Positions 9,624 through 17,858 of a DNA stretch of 64,000 nucleotides are shown piece after piece. A program made the position numbers and the translations under genes. Where the stretch lies: positions 30,892-94,891 of the forward strand of contig NZ_JAMOIC010000019.1 in assembly GCF_024448895.1 (NCBI RefSeq). The letters are read 5' to 3'. Below the pieces are notes generated by a model, which did not search any database, had not been told where the DNA came from, and saw only the letters and a list, made by a program, of their open reading frames with translations. The stretch is from Stutzerimonas stutzeri. Lineage in GTDB: Bacteria; Pseudomonadota; Gammaproteobacteria; Pseudomonadales; Pseudomonadaceae. Numbering within the stretch: position 1 is the stretch's first letter; each line of letters opens with the position of its first letter.

Positions 9624-11654
9624 TTGAAAAGTCTGTTGTATCCGGCTATCGCATTGATGAACCGCCTGAGTTTCGGCATGAAGTTCAGCCTCATCAGCAT
9701 TCTGTTCTTCGTCCCCATGCTGGCGACCAATTTCTTTCTGGTGCGTGAGTCCTATCAGGAGTTCGTCGGCACCCGTACCGAGCTGCGCAGTCTGGAGTTG
9801 CTCGGCACCGCCTTGCAGCTGCGCCGTGGAATCGAGGACTGGAAAGATCTGGTCGAAATCGAAGGCATCATCGGGCAGACCGGCGAAGTACAAGCGCTGG
9901 TTACCCGGCTGGCCAGTGCTGAACAAGCGCTCGCTGCCCTGATGCAAAGCCTGACGCCGGTCAGCGATCACCCCGAGCAGATCGCCGAATTCAACCTGCG
10001 TCGTGACGAACTGGACGCTGCCCTGCGTGAGGCTCAGTCACAGCAGTCGCTACAGACGAAAACCGCCATGGCGCGCGCCGTCCTGGGCAAGGCTCAGGTG
10101 ATGATCAAGCTGATCGCCAGCCAATCCGGGCTGAGTCAGGACATCCAACGCGATGTTCGGCTGCTCGCTGAGCTACTGACTTCCGTCACGCCGACGATCA
10201 CCGCTGTGCTCGGCGAAGGCCGCGCGATCGGTTCCTACACGTTCGGTCAGGGCTACCTGAATTCCGATGCCAGCAACAAGCTGGATGGCCTGCTGCTTGA
10301 ATTGGAAAAACAGCAGGCACAGTACGCCGCTCAACTTCAGGACGTACTTGGCAGCAGCCCGGCTGCGCAACGCCAACTCGAAAGCCAGGCCGCTGCCAGT
10401 CGCACGTCCCTGCAGGTGAGCAACGATATTTTCCAGGACCAGGTAATCATGGCCGAAGCGCTGGATCAGCCCTGGGAAGCCTTTTACGACCTGATCAGCG
10501 CTGAGATGGCGAAAACCTACGCGTTCAACGATGCCATCCTTGGTTTCCTCGACGAGGAGCTTGAGCAGCGCTTGGCGCAAAAGCAGCTGCTGATGATTTT
10601 GCTGCTCGCCGCCCTGGCGCTGATTTTCATACTCGTGGTCTATCTGTACAGCGCGTTCTACATGTCGACCCGTGCGTCTTTGCGCAGCCTTGGCGCCACC
10701 ATGGATCGAGTGGCGGCAGGTGACATGACGGCGCGTTTCAAGGTCCAGAGTCGTGACGAGCTGGGTGAGCTAGGGCAGGTTTTCAACGATACGGTGGCGA
10801 AGATCCGCGAGCTCATCGAGCGCGTCGGGCAGACGGTGGGGGAGGTCGAGCGTCAGGCTTCGCGCGTCGAAACCGTGTCAGGCGAGAGCAACCTGACCGT
10901 GTCCGAGCAGCGTGGGCAGATCGAGCAGGTCGCCACTGCGATGAACGAAATGTCGGCCACCGCGCAGGAAGTCGCCACCAGTGCCGAAGCCGCGGTGGGC
11001 AGCGCCCAGAGCGTCAACCAGGAAACTGTCAGCGGCCGTTCGCTGGTCGAAGCGCAGGTCAGCGGCATCGGGCGCCTTGCCGCGGAGATTGAACAGTCAG
11101 TCAATGTAATCAACCAGCTGGCCAGCGACAGCAAGGCGATCAGTCAGGTGCTCGACGTCATCAAAGGGGTGGCCGAACAGACCAATCTGCTGGCGCTCAA
11201 TGCCGCCATCGAGGCCGCGCGTGCCGGTGAGCAAGGACGTGGCTTCGCGGTGGTGGCCGACGAGGTGCGCAGCCTGGCAAAGCGCACCCAGCAGTCGACC
11301 GCGGAAATCGAGCAGATGATCGCCCGGCTTCAGGGGGGCGTCGGTGCGGCAGTCAAGACCATGCATTCCAGCCACTCAATGGCTGAAGAAACGGTCAGCC
11401 AGTCGGCGCAGGTTCAGCAAGCGCTGGAAAACATCCTGGAAGCGGTGGGCGTCATCGTCGATCAGAACCAGCAGATCGCTGCGGCTGCCGAGGAGCAGAC
11501 CGCCGTCGCCCACGATATCGATCGTAACATCGTCGCCATCAACGAAGCCGGACAGCGGACCGCCGAAGGCGCAGGCCACACCGAACAGGCGAGTCGAGAG
11601 CTCACCGAACTGGTTGGGCGCTTGCAGCAATTGATTGGAGCGTTTCGGGTTTAG
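9624..11654 (+). CDS. Methyl-accepting chemotaxis protein
   Basis: A 676-residue transmembrane chemoreceptor. Helix TM1 spans about residues 21-40, a long periplasmic sensor about 41-320, TM2 about 322-344, HAMP about 345-400 ([20 protein letters not shown]), and the cytoplasmic signalling domain has the conserved tip [18 protein letters not shown] near residue 517. The start is a TTG with GGGAGA six bases upstream, rather than the ATG at 9582. The ligand is unknown. It sits after ampE, as does PA4520. Confidence 0.93.
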   Translation: MKSLLYPAIALMNRLSFGMKFSLISILFFVPMLATNFFLVRESYQEFVGTRTELRSLELLGTALQLRRGIEDWKDLVEIEGIIGQTGEVQALVTRLASAEQALAALMQSLTPVSDHPEQIAEFNLRRDELDAALREAQSQQSLQTKTAMARAVLGKAQVMIKLIASQSGLSQDIQRDVRLLAELLTSVTPTITAVLGEGRAIGSYTFGQGYLNSDASNKLDGLLLELEKQQAQYAAQLQDVLGSSPAAQRQLESQAAASRTSLQVSNDIFQDQVIMAEALDQPWEAFYDLISAEMAKTYAFNDAILGFLDEELEQRLAQKQLLMILLLAALALIFILVVYLYSAFYMSTRASLRSLGATMDRVAAGDMTARFKVQSRDELGELGQVFNDTVAKIRELIERVGQTVGEVERQASRVETVSGESNLTVSEQRGQIEQVATAMNEMSATAQEVATSAEAAVGSAQSVNQETVSGRSLVEAQVSGIGRLAAEIEQSVNVINQLASDSKAISQVLDVIKGVAEQTNLLALNAAIEAARAGEQGRGFAVVADEVRSLAKRTQQSTAEIEQMIARLQGGVGAAVKTMHSSHSMAEETVSQSAQVQQALENILEAVGVIVDQNQQIAAAAEEQTAVAHDIDRNIVAINEAGQRTAEGAGHTEQASRELTELVGRLQQLIGAFRV

Positions 11655-11744
11655 GGCTTCTATTGCGCGCTCCGTCCATCGGCACTTTTGAACAGCGCAT
11701 CGCGGTCCCGGGTCTGCCGATCAGGCAAACCTGGGGAGCGCAAC

Positions 11745-12263
11745 ATGTCCAGCACCGCTAAGAAAACCGATCCGCAACTGTGGGACAAGGTCAAACAGGA
11801 AGTCATTGCCGGCGACAAAGGTGGCAAACCGGGCCAGTGGTCCGCGCGCAAGGCGCAATACGCCGTGCAGGAATACAAGAAGCGCGGCGGCGGTTACGCG
11901 GGCAGCAAAACAGCCGACAACCATTTGCGAGAATGGACCCAGGAGGACTGGGGCACCCAATCGGGTAAGCCGTCGGGCGAGACAGGTGAGCGCTACCTAC
12001 CCAAGCATGCTCGCGAGTCCCTCAGTGATGAAGAGTACGCCCGCACCACACGCAAGAAGCGCGCAGATTCCCGCCGCGGTCAGCAGCATTCGAAGCAACC
12101 GGCGGATGTCGCGCGCAAGGCTGGCCGCGAGCGCGAATCAGCGCTGAGCGGCCTGAACAAGCCTGAGTTGATGCGCCGCGCCGCCCAGCGGGGCATTCGT
12201 GGGCGCTCGAAGATGAAGAAGGATGAGCTGGTTGCGGCACTCAAGCGCGAGGGCGAGCAATGA
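11745..12263 (+). CDS. DUF5872 protein with Rho-N/SAP-like C-terminus
   Basis: A 172-residue, very basic protein. The N-terminal part (DPQLWDKVKQEVIAGDKGGK, then GQWSARKAQYAVQEYKKRGG) fits DUF5872. The last 40 residues (LNKPELMRRAAQRGIRGR then MKKDELVAALK) resemble the Rho termination factor N-terminal/SAP fold that binds nucleic acid. The middle is rich in Lys, Arg and Ser. GGGGAG lies six to seven bases before the ATG. Its stop overlaps the next start (ATGA). I infer a DNA- or RNA-binding role; function is unproven. Confidence 0.75.
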   Translation: MSSTAKKTDPQLWDKVKQEVIAGDKGGKPGQWSARKAQYAVQEYKKRGGGYAGSKTADNHLREWTQEDWGTQSGKPSGETGERYLPKHARESLSDEEYARTTRKKRADSRRGQQHSKQPADVARKAGRERESALSGLNKPELMRRAAQRGIRGRSKMKKDELVAALKREGEQ

Positions 12264-12628
12264 GCGAGCTCGATGAAAACTCGAAGCGAGACGTCCGCAC
12301 CGAATTCCACGAACTGATCAATATGGCGCCAGCCGAGCTGCGGCGATGGCTTGAGACTGAAACCAGTCGCAGCGTCGGTATGACTGCCGAGGGTGAGAAA
12401 GTGACCTCGCCAGGTGACGGCGAAGCGGTAGGGCACGCCATGGGTGAGCGCATCCTTGAACTCAAGGGGCTACGTCAGGCCGAACTGGGCGAAGACGAGT
12501 ACCGCGCCATGCGCAAGGTTATCGGCTATATCCGTCGGCATCTCGCGCAGCGGCCAGCAGCTGACGTTCGGGATAGTCGCTGGCGCCACTCGCTGATGAA
12601 TTGGGGGCACGATCCGCTGGAGGACTGA
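12260..12628 (+). CDS. DUF3140 protein
   Basis: A 122-residue protein overlapping the previous gene by four bases, so translationally coupled to it. The sequence FHELINMAPAELRRWLETET, then the late RWRHSLMNWGHDP, fits DUF3140, often labelled DNA-binding without experimental support. No signal peptide or membrane helix. Paired with the DUF5872 gene it suggests a two-protein nucleoid- or stress-related unit, which is inference. Confidence 0.75.
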   Translation: MSELDENSKRDVRTEFHELINMAPAELRRWLETETSRSVGMTAEGEKVTSPGDGEAVGHAMGERILELKGLRQAELGEDEYRAMRKVIGYIRRHLAQRPAADVRDSRWRHSLMNWGHDPLED

Positions 12629-12757
12629 TGTCTGCTGTGCGGTTCGAGGCTGCATGTCGCTAGCTATCTCGGCAGCATGGCGGTCTCACGTGATGATTGC
12701 TGCCGCTGCTGCTACGTTCCCTCGGCGGGTAGCATCACCACTGCGGTCAGCTGCAGC

Positions 12758-13537
12758 TCATTCCCAGTCAAACAGCTCGCGGCTGTTGCGATAGCTTGCT
12801 TCTGCCAGCTCTTCAGGGCTGATACCCCGGAGCTCGGCCAGTTGGCGGCAGATGTCGGGCAGGAATTCCGGGCTGTTGCGCTGGCCTGCATGGCTGTGGG
12901 GCGTGATATCCGGGGCATCGGTCTCCAGCACGATGCTTTCGAGCGGCAGTTGCTGCAGCACCCGATGCATTCGGTGCGCCTGTGGCCAGGTTCCAGCGCC
13001 ACCCAGGCCGAGCTTGTATCCCAGCTTGATGTACTCCCGCGCTTCCTCCCAACTCCCGCTGAAAGCGTGTGCAATCCCGGTGCGTTTGAGCTTGCAGCGC
13101 TTGAGCGTGGCGATCATCTGCGCATGCGCCCGGCGAACGTGGAGCAGCACCGGCAGTTCAAATTCGTTCGCCAATTCGAACTGTGCTTCGAGCAGCTGTT
13201 GCTGGCGTTCTTTGTCCAGATTCTCGATGTAGTAGTCGAGACCAATCTCACCGATGGCGCAGAGTTTTTCCTCGCCCGCCAGGCGCTGCAGCCAGTTGCG
13301 CAACGCGTCGATATGTTCCGGCCGGTGGTCCTGCAAAAACACAGGGTGCATGCCCAGCGCGGCGTAGACAGCCGGTTCGTTCTGCGCCATCTGCCAGACT
13401 CTGGCCCAGTTCGCCTGATGCACGCCCAGCACCAGAATCCGTTCCACACCGACAGCTTTGCACTGCTCGATCACCTCTTTGCGGTCGTGATCGAAAGGGT
13501 CGAAGTCCAGATGGGTATGGGTGTCGATCAGGCGCAC
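12758..13537 (-). CDS. TatD-family metal-dependent hydrolase
   Basis: A 259-residue TatD-type amidohydrolase-fold nuclease. Metal-binding motifs are in order: DTHTHLDF near the N-terminus, IGEIGLDYY (about residue 97), LHVRRAH, IAHAFSGS and the late ETDAPDI. TatD proteins are cytosolic 3'-5' exo/endo-DNases linked to DNA repair, though several paralogues exist per genome and the subtype is not certain here. GTG start after AGGAG. A small unknown gene lies upstream on the same strand. Confidence 0.92.
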   Translation of the reverse strand: MRLIDTHTHLDFDPFDHDRKEVIEQCKAVGVERILVLGVHQANWARVWQMAQNEPAVYAALGMHPVFLQDHRPEHIDALRNWLQRLAGEEKLCAIGEIGLDYYIENLDKERQQQLLEAQFELANEFELPVLLHVRRAHAQMIATLKRCKLKRTGIAHAFSGSWEEAREYIKLGYKLGLGGAGTWPQAHRMHRVLQQLPLESIVLETDAPDITPHSHAGQRNSPEFLPDICRQLAELRGISPEELAEASYRNSRELFDWE

Positions 13538-13577
13538 GTCCGGTTTCTCCTAGTCTGACGTGGTTAGGCTGCGGCAA

Positions 13578-13823
13578 TCACTGGCCTGAGTCTTCCTCGA
13601 TCTTGATATCGCTGACGCCGAGCTCGGCCATACGGCTGTCTTCGCTGGGGCGTACTGGAATTTCCCAGGGTGCATCGACCGCCGCGCGCGGTTCGCGTAC
13701 ATGATGCAGAAGAATTTCCAGCTCGGCTTGCTCCATGTCCGGCCGCTCGAAGGCGCTCAGGGTCAGGGAGGCCGGCTTGCCGTCGATCAGGTAGTGGATG
13801 CGATAACGCTTCAGTTCGGTCAT
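13578..13823 (-). CDS. Small conserved hypothetical protein
   Basis: An 81-residue acidic protein (TELKRYRIHYLIDGKPASLT... ends IKIEEDSGQ) with no signal peptide, helix or known motif. An earlier ATG at 13847 has AAGGA ten bases upstream; the ATG at 13823 begins the well-structured part, so the start is uncertain. It lies 40 bases upstream of the TatD gene on the same strand and 57 bases after ada. I do not recognise a function. Confidence 0.6.
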   Translation of the reverse strand: MTELKRYRIHYLIDGKPASLTLSAFERPDMEQAELEILLHHVREPRAAVDAPWEIPVRPSEDSRMAELGVSDIKIEEDSGQ

Positions 13824-13880
13824 GGGTGCTCGGTCCTTGGAATTCATGTGCTGTGAATCATGGGACCGTAGAAACTGCCG

Positions 13881-14918
13881 TCACGCTCCCGAATCGTCGC
13901 GCTCGGCTTCGAGCAACGCGGCTTTGCGTTCGATACCCCAGCGGTAGCCGGTCAGTGATTGATTGGCACCAACGACTCGATGGCAGGGCACCAGGAGTCC
14001 GACGGGATTGCTGGCACAGGCGCGAGCCACGGCGCGTGCATGACTGCCGAGACTCGCAGCGAGTTCGCCGTAACGGCGAGTTTCTCCCGGAGGAATATCC
14101 TGCAGCGCTTGCCATACCCGGTGCTGAAAGGCTGTCCCGCGCAGATCCAGCGGCAATTGTGCGGCCCGGCTGGGTTCTTCCAGCTGTGTGACGATCGAGC
14201 GTAGCCATTCGCCGAGCCCTGGCTGATCAGACCTCAGTTCCGCTGCCGCGAAGCGAAGCTGCAACTCATCGAGCAAGGGTTGCTCATCATCGCCGAAGAG
14301 GAGGGCGCAGATGCCTTTGTCGCTGGACGCGACCAACAGCAGGCCCAGCGGGCTCGGGCTGATGGCGTAGCGCAGAACTTCACCGGCGGCCCGGTGGCGT
14401 CGTTGCGCCGGGCTGAGAGCGGTGACGTTCTGATAGGCGCCACGGGTGCTGCCGTAGCCGGCATCCAACGCTGCGCCAAGTACCGATTCGGCGTGGGGGA
14501 GCGCCGTCTCCAAACGCTCGCGTCGCCGCGCTGCGGCCCAGGCGCGAGGCGTCAGGCCTGTGCGAGCCTTGAACGCGCGGGCCAGGTGCGATGACGACAG
14601 GCCGATCCGCTTGGCCAGCTGATCCAGCGTCATCGGCTCGGGGTTTTCATCGAGCAGACGACAGGCGGCGATCACCAGCGCATCGAGTTGCTCGGCGAGG
14701 CTCTGGCCGTGAGGTGAGCAGCGTCGGCACGCACGGAAACCGGCGGCTTCGGCCTCGTGGGTGTGCATGAAGAAGCTGACGCCTTCGCGCCTGGGGCGAC
14801 GTGCCGGGCAGCTGGGCCGACAGAAGATACGGGTCGAATGCACGGCAAATACGAAGCGGCCATCGAAGCCCGCATCGCGGTCGCAGAGCGCTTGCCAGCA
14901 GTGATCGAAATCGAGCAT
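13881..14918 (-). CDS. ada: Ada: AraC-type regulator and O6-alkylguanine-DNA methyltransferase
   Basis: Ada removes methyl groups from DNA phosphates and O6-methylguanine and, once methylated, activates the adaptive response. The 345-residue protein has the N-terminal zinc/acceptor cysteines Cys33, Cys37, Cys64 and Cys67 (FCRPSC, CRRC), a central AraC helix-turn-helix (LAKRIGLSSSHLARAFKA), and a C-terminal MGMT domain with the acceptor PCHRVV. GGGAG precedes the ATG at 14918; a longer frame starts at 14981 but adds unmatched residues. All key residues are present. Confidence 0.95.
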   Translation of the reverse strand: MLDFDHCWQALCDRDAGFDGRFVFAVHSTRIFCRPSCPARRPRREGVSFFMHTHEAEAAGFRACRRCSPHGQSLAEQLDALVIAACRLLDENPEPMTLDQLAKRIGLSSSHLARAFKARTGLTPRAWAAARRRERLETALPHAESVLGAALDAGYGSTRGAYQNVTALSPAQRRHRAAGEVLRYAISPSPLGLLLVASSDKGICALLFGDDEQPLLDELQLRFAAAELRSDQPGLGEWLRSIVTQLEEPSRAAQLPLDLRGTAFQHRVWQALQDIPPGETRRYGELAASLGSHARAVARACASNPVGLLVPCHRVVGANQSLTGYRWGIERKAALLEAERDDSGA

Positions 14919-15076
14919 TGCAGTGCTCCCTGGGTGAGTGATTCCGATTGTCCGCCCTGGCTGGCTGCGATGCCAATCCACAGTACGCTTTCAAACTTGC
15001 GAGCGAGCATGGAAGCCCGCTGGCGATTCCCGTAACCTGCAGATATGCATAGCCAAGAAGGGTCTGTAAGCCGCTG

Positions 15077-15967
15077 ATGAAAACGCCAAAACGACTCGAG
15101 CCGTTAGTCGAGGATGGGCTGATCGACGAAGTGCTGCGCCCGCTTATGAGCGGCAAGGAAGCAGCGGTCTATGTGGTGCGCTGCGGGGATGAGCTGCGTT
15201 GCGCCAAAGTCTACAAGGAGGCCAATAACCGTAGTTTCCGCCAGGCTGTGAAATATCAAGAAGGCCGCAAGGTGCGAAGCAGCCGCGATGCCCGCGCCAT
15301 GGCCAAGGGCTCCAAGCACGGACGCAAGGAAAAGGAGGAGAACTGGCAGAACGCCGAGGTGGCGGCACTTTTCCGCCTCGCGGAAGCAGGTGTTCGCGTA
15401 CCCAAGCCGTACGACTTCCTCGACGGCGTGCTGCTGATGGAAATGATATCGGGCGAGGACGGCGATGCCGCGCCACGACTCAATGACGTCGATCTGCACC
15501 CGGACGACGCGCGCGAGTTTCACGCCTTCATGATCAGTGAAGTGGTGAAGATGCTCTGCGCCGGCCTGGTGCATGGCGACTTGTCCGAATTTAACGTACT
15601 GCTTGACGAGCACGGTCCGGTGATCATCGACCTGCCGCAGGCGGTGGATGCTGCCGGCAACAACCATGCTTTCGAAATGCTTGAGCGCGACGTTGGCAAC
15701 ATGTCGGCATACTTTGGGCAGTTCGCGCCGGAGCTGAAATTCACCCGTTACGCCAAGGAGATGTGGGCGCTTTACGAAGACGGCAAGCTGACCCCAGATT
15801 CTGAGCTGACAGGCGAGTTCGCCGAGCCGGAAGACGCTGCCGATCTGGATGCCGTCATGCGAGAGATCAAGGCCACCCTTGCCGAGCAGGAACGCAAGGA
15901 AGCCTTGCGCAATGCGACGGATGAGCCCAGCGACGAACCCCCCCCGCCGCCCTGGATGCGTAACTGA
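15077..15967 (+). CDS. RIO1-type protein kinase
   Basis: A 296-residue atypical serine kinase of the RIO family, cytosolic. Seen are the ATP-site Lys in RCAKVYKEANN, the catalytic loop VHGDLSEFNVLL, and the metal-binding IIDLPQAVD. The C-terminus adds an acidic stretch and a run of prolines before WMRN. RIO proteins in archaea and eukaryotes act in ribosome maturation; the bacterial role is poorly known. A homologue exists in P. aeruginosa (PA4780-like). It is divergent from ada. Confidence 0.9.
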   Translation: MKTPKRLEPLVEDGLIDEVLRPLMSGKEAAVYVVRCGDELRCAKVYKEANNRSFRQAVKYQEGRKVRSSRDARAMAKGSKHGRKEKEENWQNAEVAALFRLAEAGVRVPKPYDFLDGVLLMEMISGEDGDAAPRLNDVDLHPDDAREFHAFMISEVVKMLCAGLVHGDLSEFNVLLDEHGPVIIDLPQAVDAAGNNHAFEMLERDVGNMSAYFGQFAPELKFTRYAKEMWALYEDGKLTPDSELTGEFAEPEDAADLDAVMREIKATLAEQERKEALRNATDEPSDEPPPPPWMRN

Positions 15968-16087
15968 GCAGCGCCTGGCGGGGCTTGATCGCTTGATCTC
16001 AGGCACTGAGGGACGCTACTCGGGCGTCCCACCTTGGAGCGATCACGGTTCAGTGTCTGCGTGATGCTATCTGTTTATGATCGTCGG

Positions 16088-16336
16088 GATCGCCAGCAAG
16101 CTGGCTCCTACAGAGCGAAGGCGTTCCGGGCGCTAAGGTTCCAAGGCTGGTCGGCGGTCCGCTTTTTCGTAGGAGCGAGCTTGCTCGCGATCATCGCCCG
16201 GCGTTCCCCCGGATGCTCGCTGCCTGTACCGGTCCTGATCGCCAGCAAGCTAGCTCCTACAGAGCGAACGCGTTCCGGGCGCTGAGGTTCGCAAGATTGG
16301 TCCGCTTTTCGTAGGAGCGAGCTTGCTCGCGATCAT
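16088..16336. repeat. REP pair duplicated (BIME-like)
   Basis: Four Pseudomonas REP palindromes in alternating orientation: 16088-16112, 16168-16194, 16237-16261 and 16310-16336. Forward copies read GATCGCCAGCAAGCT, reverse ones CGTAGGAGCGAGCTTGCTCG. The two pairs, with their internal spacer (GTTCCGGGCGCT shared), are near-copies of each other, so one REP doublet of about 100 bp was duplicated. The block fills the 388-base gap between the convergent RIO kinase and efflux operon. Confidence 0.9.
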
Positions 16337-16355
16337 CAGAGAGGCGGTCGCAGAA

Positions 16356-17858
16356 TTACTGCTCCGGCTGCTCCGGCTGCTCCGGCGCTTCGCTCGTGTT
16401 GTCTGAATCCGACACCGCGCTCGGCTTCATCTCCCAGCCACCACCCAATGCCACGAACAAAGCCACCTGAGACGTTGCCAGGGCGGTTCGTCCCTGCAAC
16501 GTCTGCTGGCGTGCCTGTAGCGAACCGCGCTGGGCGTCGAGCACCTCGTTGAGATTCGCCTCGCCCAGTCGATAGCTCTTCTGCGCCAGCTCATAGGCGT
16601 ATTCGCGATGGCGCAGGGTGTTGCTCAGCGAATTCAGGCGGCGTTGCTGCCCATCCATGCGAACCAGTGAACGCTCGACTTCCTCCATCGCTTCGGCCAG
16701 CGCTTGCTGAAAGCCTATGTAAGCGCTTTCACCCTCTACATCAGCCAAATCGATGGCCGCACCGCGTCGCCGATAGTCGAGGAAGGGCATACCAAAGGTT
16801 GCACCCAGACGCGCGAAGTTCGAGGCGGTGGAGAAGGCATCGCCCAGTGCCAGCCCGGACCGTCCGACCGCAGCCTGCACCGCCAGGGTCGGGAAGAGGT
16901 CACGGCGGGCGGCCAGCGATTGCAGTTGTGCCGCCTGCAGCTGTGCCGCTTCGGCGATCAAATCCGGGCGTCTGCGCAATAGGTCCAGCGGTTGCCCAGG
17001 CGGGATGGGTTTATCTGCAAGCGGCACCTTTGCTGAAGCCAAAAGCTGGCGCGCGGTGCTGCCTGGCGGCTCGGCGAGCAGCGTATCAAGTGCCAGGCGC
17101 GCCTCGGCCAGGTTGATATCCAGCTCATCCAGGTCCGCTTCCAGGGAGGCGCGTTCGGCGGCACTCGCTTCTACGTCCAGACGGGTGACTTCACCGGCCT
17201 CAAACAATTTGCCGGCGATTCGTTCCAGGTCGGTTGCCAGCTCGATGCCCTCGACCAGCAGCGCACGCTGTCCTTCCAGCGCGCGCAATTGCATGTAGCC
17301 CTGGGCTGCATTGGAAGCGACTGCAAGACGAGCCGCGATGGCCTGAGCCTGGGCCGAGCGGATCTGCTGCCGCGCACTGTCCGTCCGGGCGCGAGTGGCG
17401 CCAAAAATGTCCAGCTCCCAGCTGGCCTGCAGCGCCAGTTCCCAATTGTCGAAGGTGATCACATCCTCGTCCGGAACGAACTCGCCGATGGGGCTGTTGG
17501 GGTCCGGCTCGTTGTTGTTTTCGATCCACTGACGGCTGGCCGATCCTGGTAGATCGAAGGTCGGGAACAGCCCGGCGCGCGCCTGACGCAGCTGCGACCG
17601 CGCGATATCGACCCGCAGCATGGCCAGGCGTATGTCTCGATTGTTCTTCAAGGCCTGGCGCACCAGGCGGGTCAGCGCCGGATCGTCGAACTGCTGCCAC
17701 CAGTCGGCGAGCGCGTCGGCATCGGCGGGCTGTTGGCGCACGGCGTGAAACCAGGATTCGGGCACGTCCGGTGCGGGTCGCTCCGGCACGCTGGAGCAAG
17801 CGCCGAGCGCCAGCGCCATGGCCCAGACCAGTGGCGTGCGAGGCAATCGGCTAGGCAT
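16356..17858 (-). CDS. Outer-membrane factor lipoprotein of RND efflux system (NodT/OprM type)
   Basis: The 500-residue outer-membrane channel partner of the RND pump encoded just upstream. It has a lipoprotein signal ending LALGACSS (lipid on the Cys), and two TolC-type repeats with typical segments such as DIRLAMLRVDIARSQLRQAR and RRDLFPTLAVQAAVG. The C-terminus ends in a short PEQ repeat. Its start overlaps the pump stop by one base, so it is the last gene of a three-gene operon (adaptor, pump, channel). Confidence 0.93.
   Translation of the reverse strand: MPSRLPRTPLVWAMALALGACSSVPERPAPDVPESWFHAVRQQPADADALADWWQQFDDPALTRLVRQALKNNRDIRLAMLRVDIARSQLRQARAGLFPTFDLPGSASRQWIENNNEPDPNSPIGEFVPDEDVITFDNWELALQASWELDIFGATRARTDSARQQIRSAQAQAIAARLAVASNAAQGYMQLRALEGQRALLVEGIELATDLERIAGKLFEAGEVTRLDVEASAAERASLEADLDELDINLAEARLALDTLLAEPPGSTARQLLASAKVPLADKPIPPGQPLDLLRRRPDLIAEAAQLQAAQLQSLAARRDLFPTLAVQAAVGRSGLALGDAFSTASNFARLGATFGMPFLDYRRRGAAIDLADVEGESAYIGFQQALAEAMEEVERSLVRMDGQQRRLNSLSNTLRHREYAYELAQKSYRLGEANLNEVLDAQRGSLQARQQTLQGRTALATSQVALFVALGGGWEMKPSAVSDSDNTSEAPEQPEQPEQ

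Noticed and set aside
12677-13558. Plus-strand 293-codon frame opposite tatD
   Set aside because: It is the antisense of a well-supported TatD gene and lacks any family motif.
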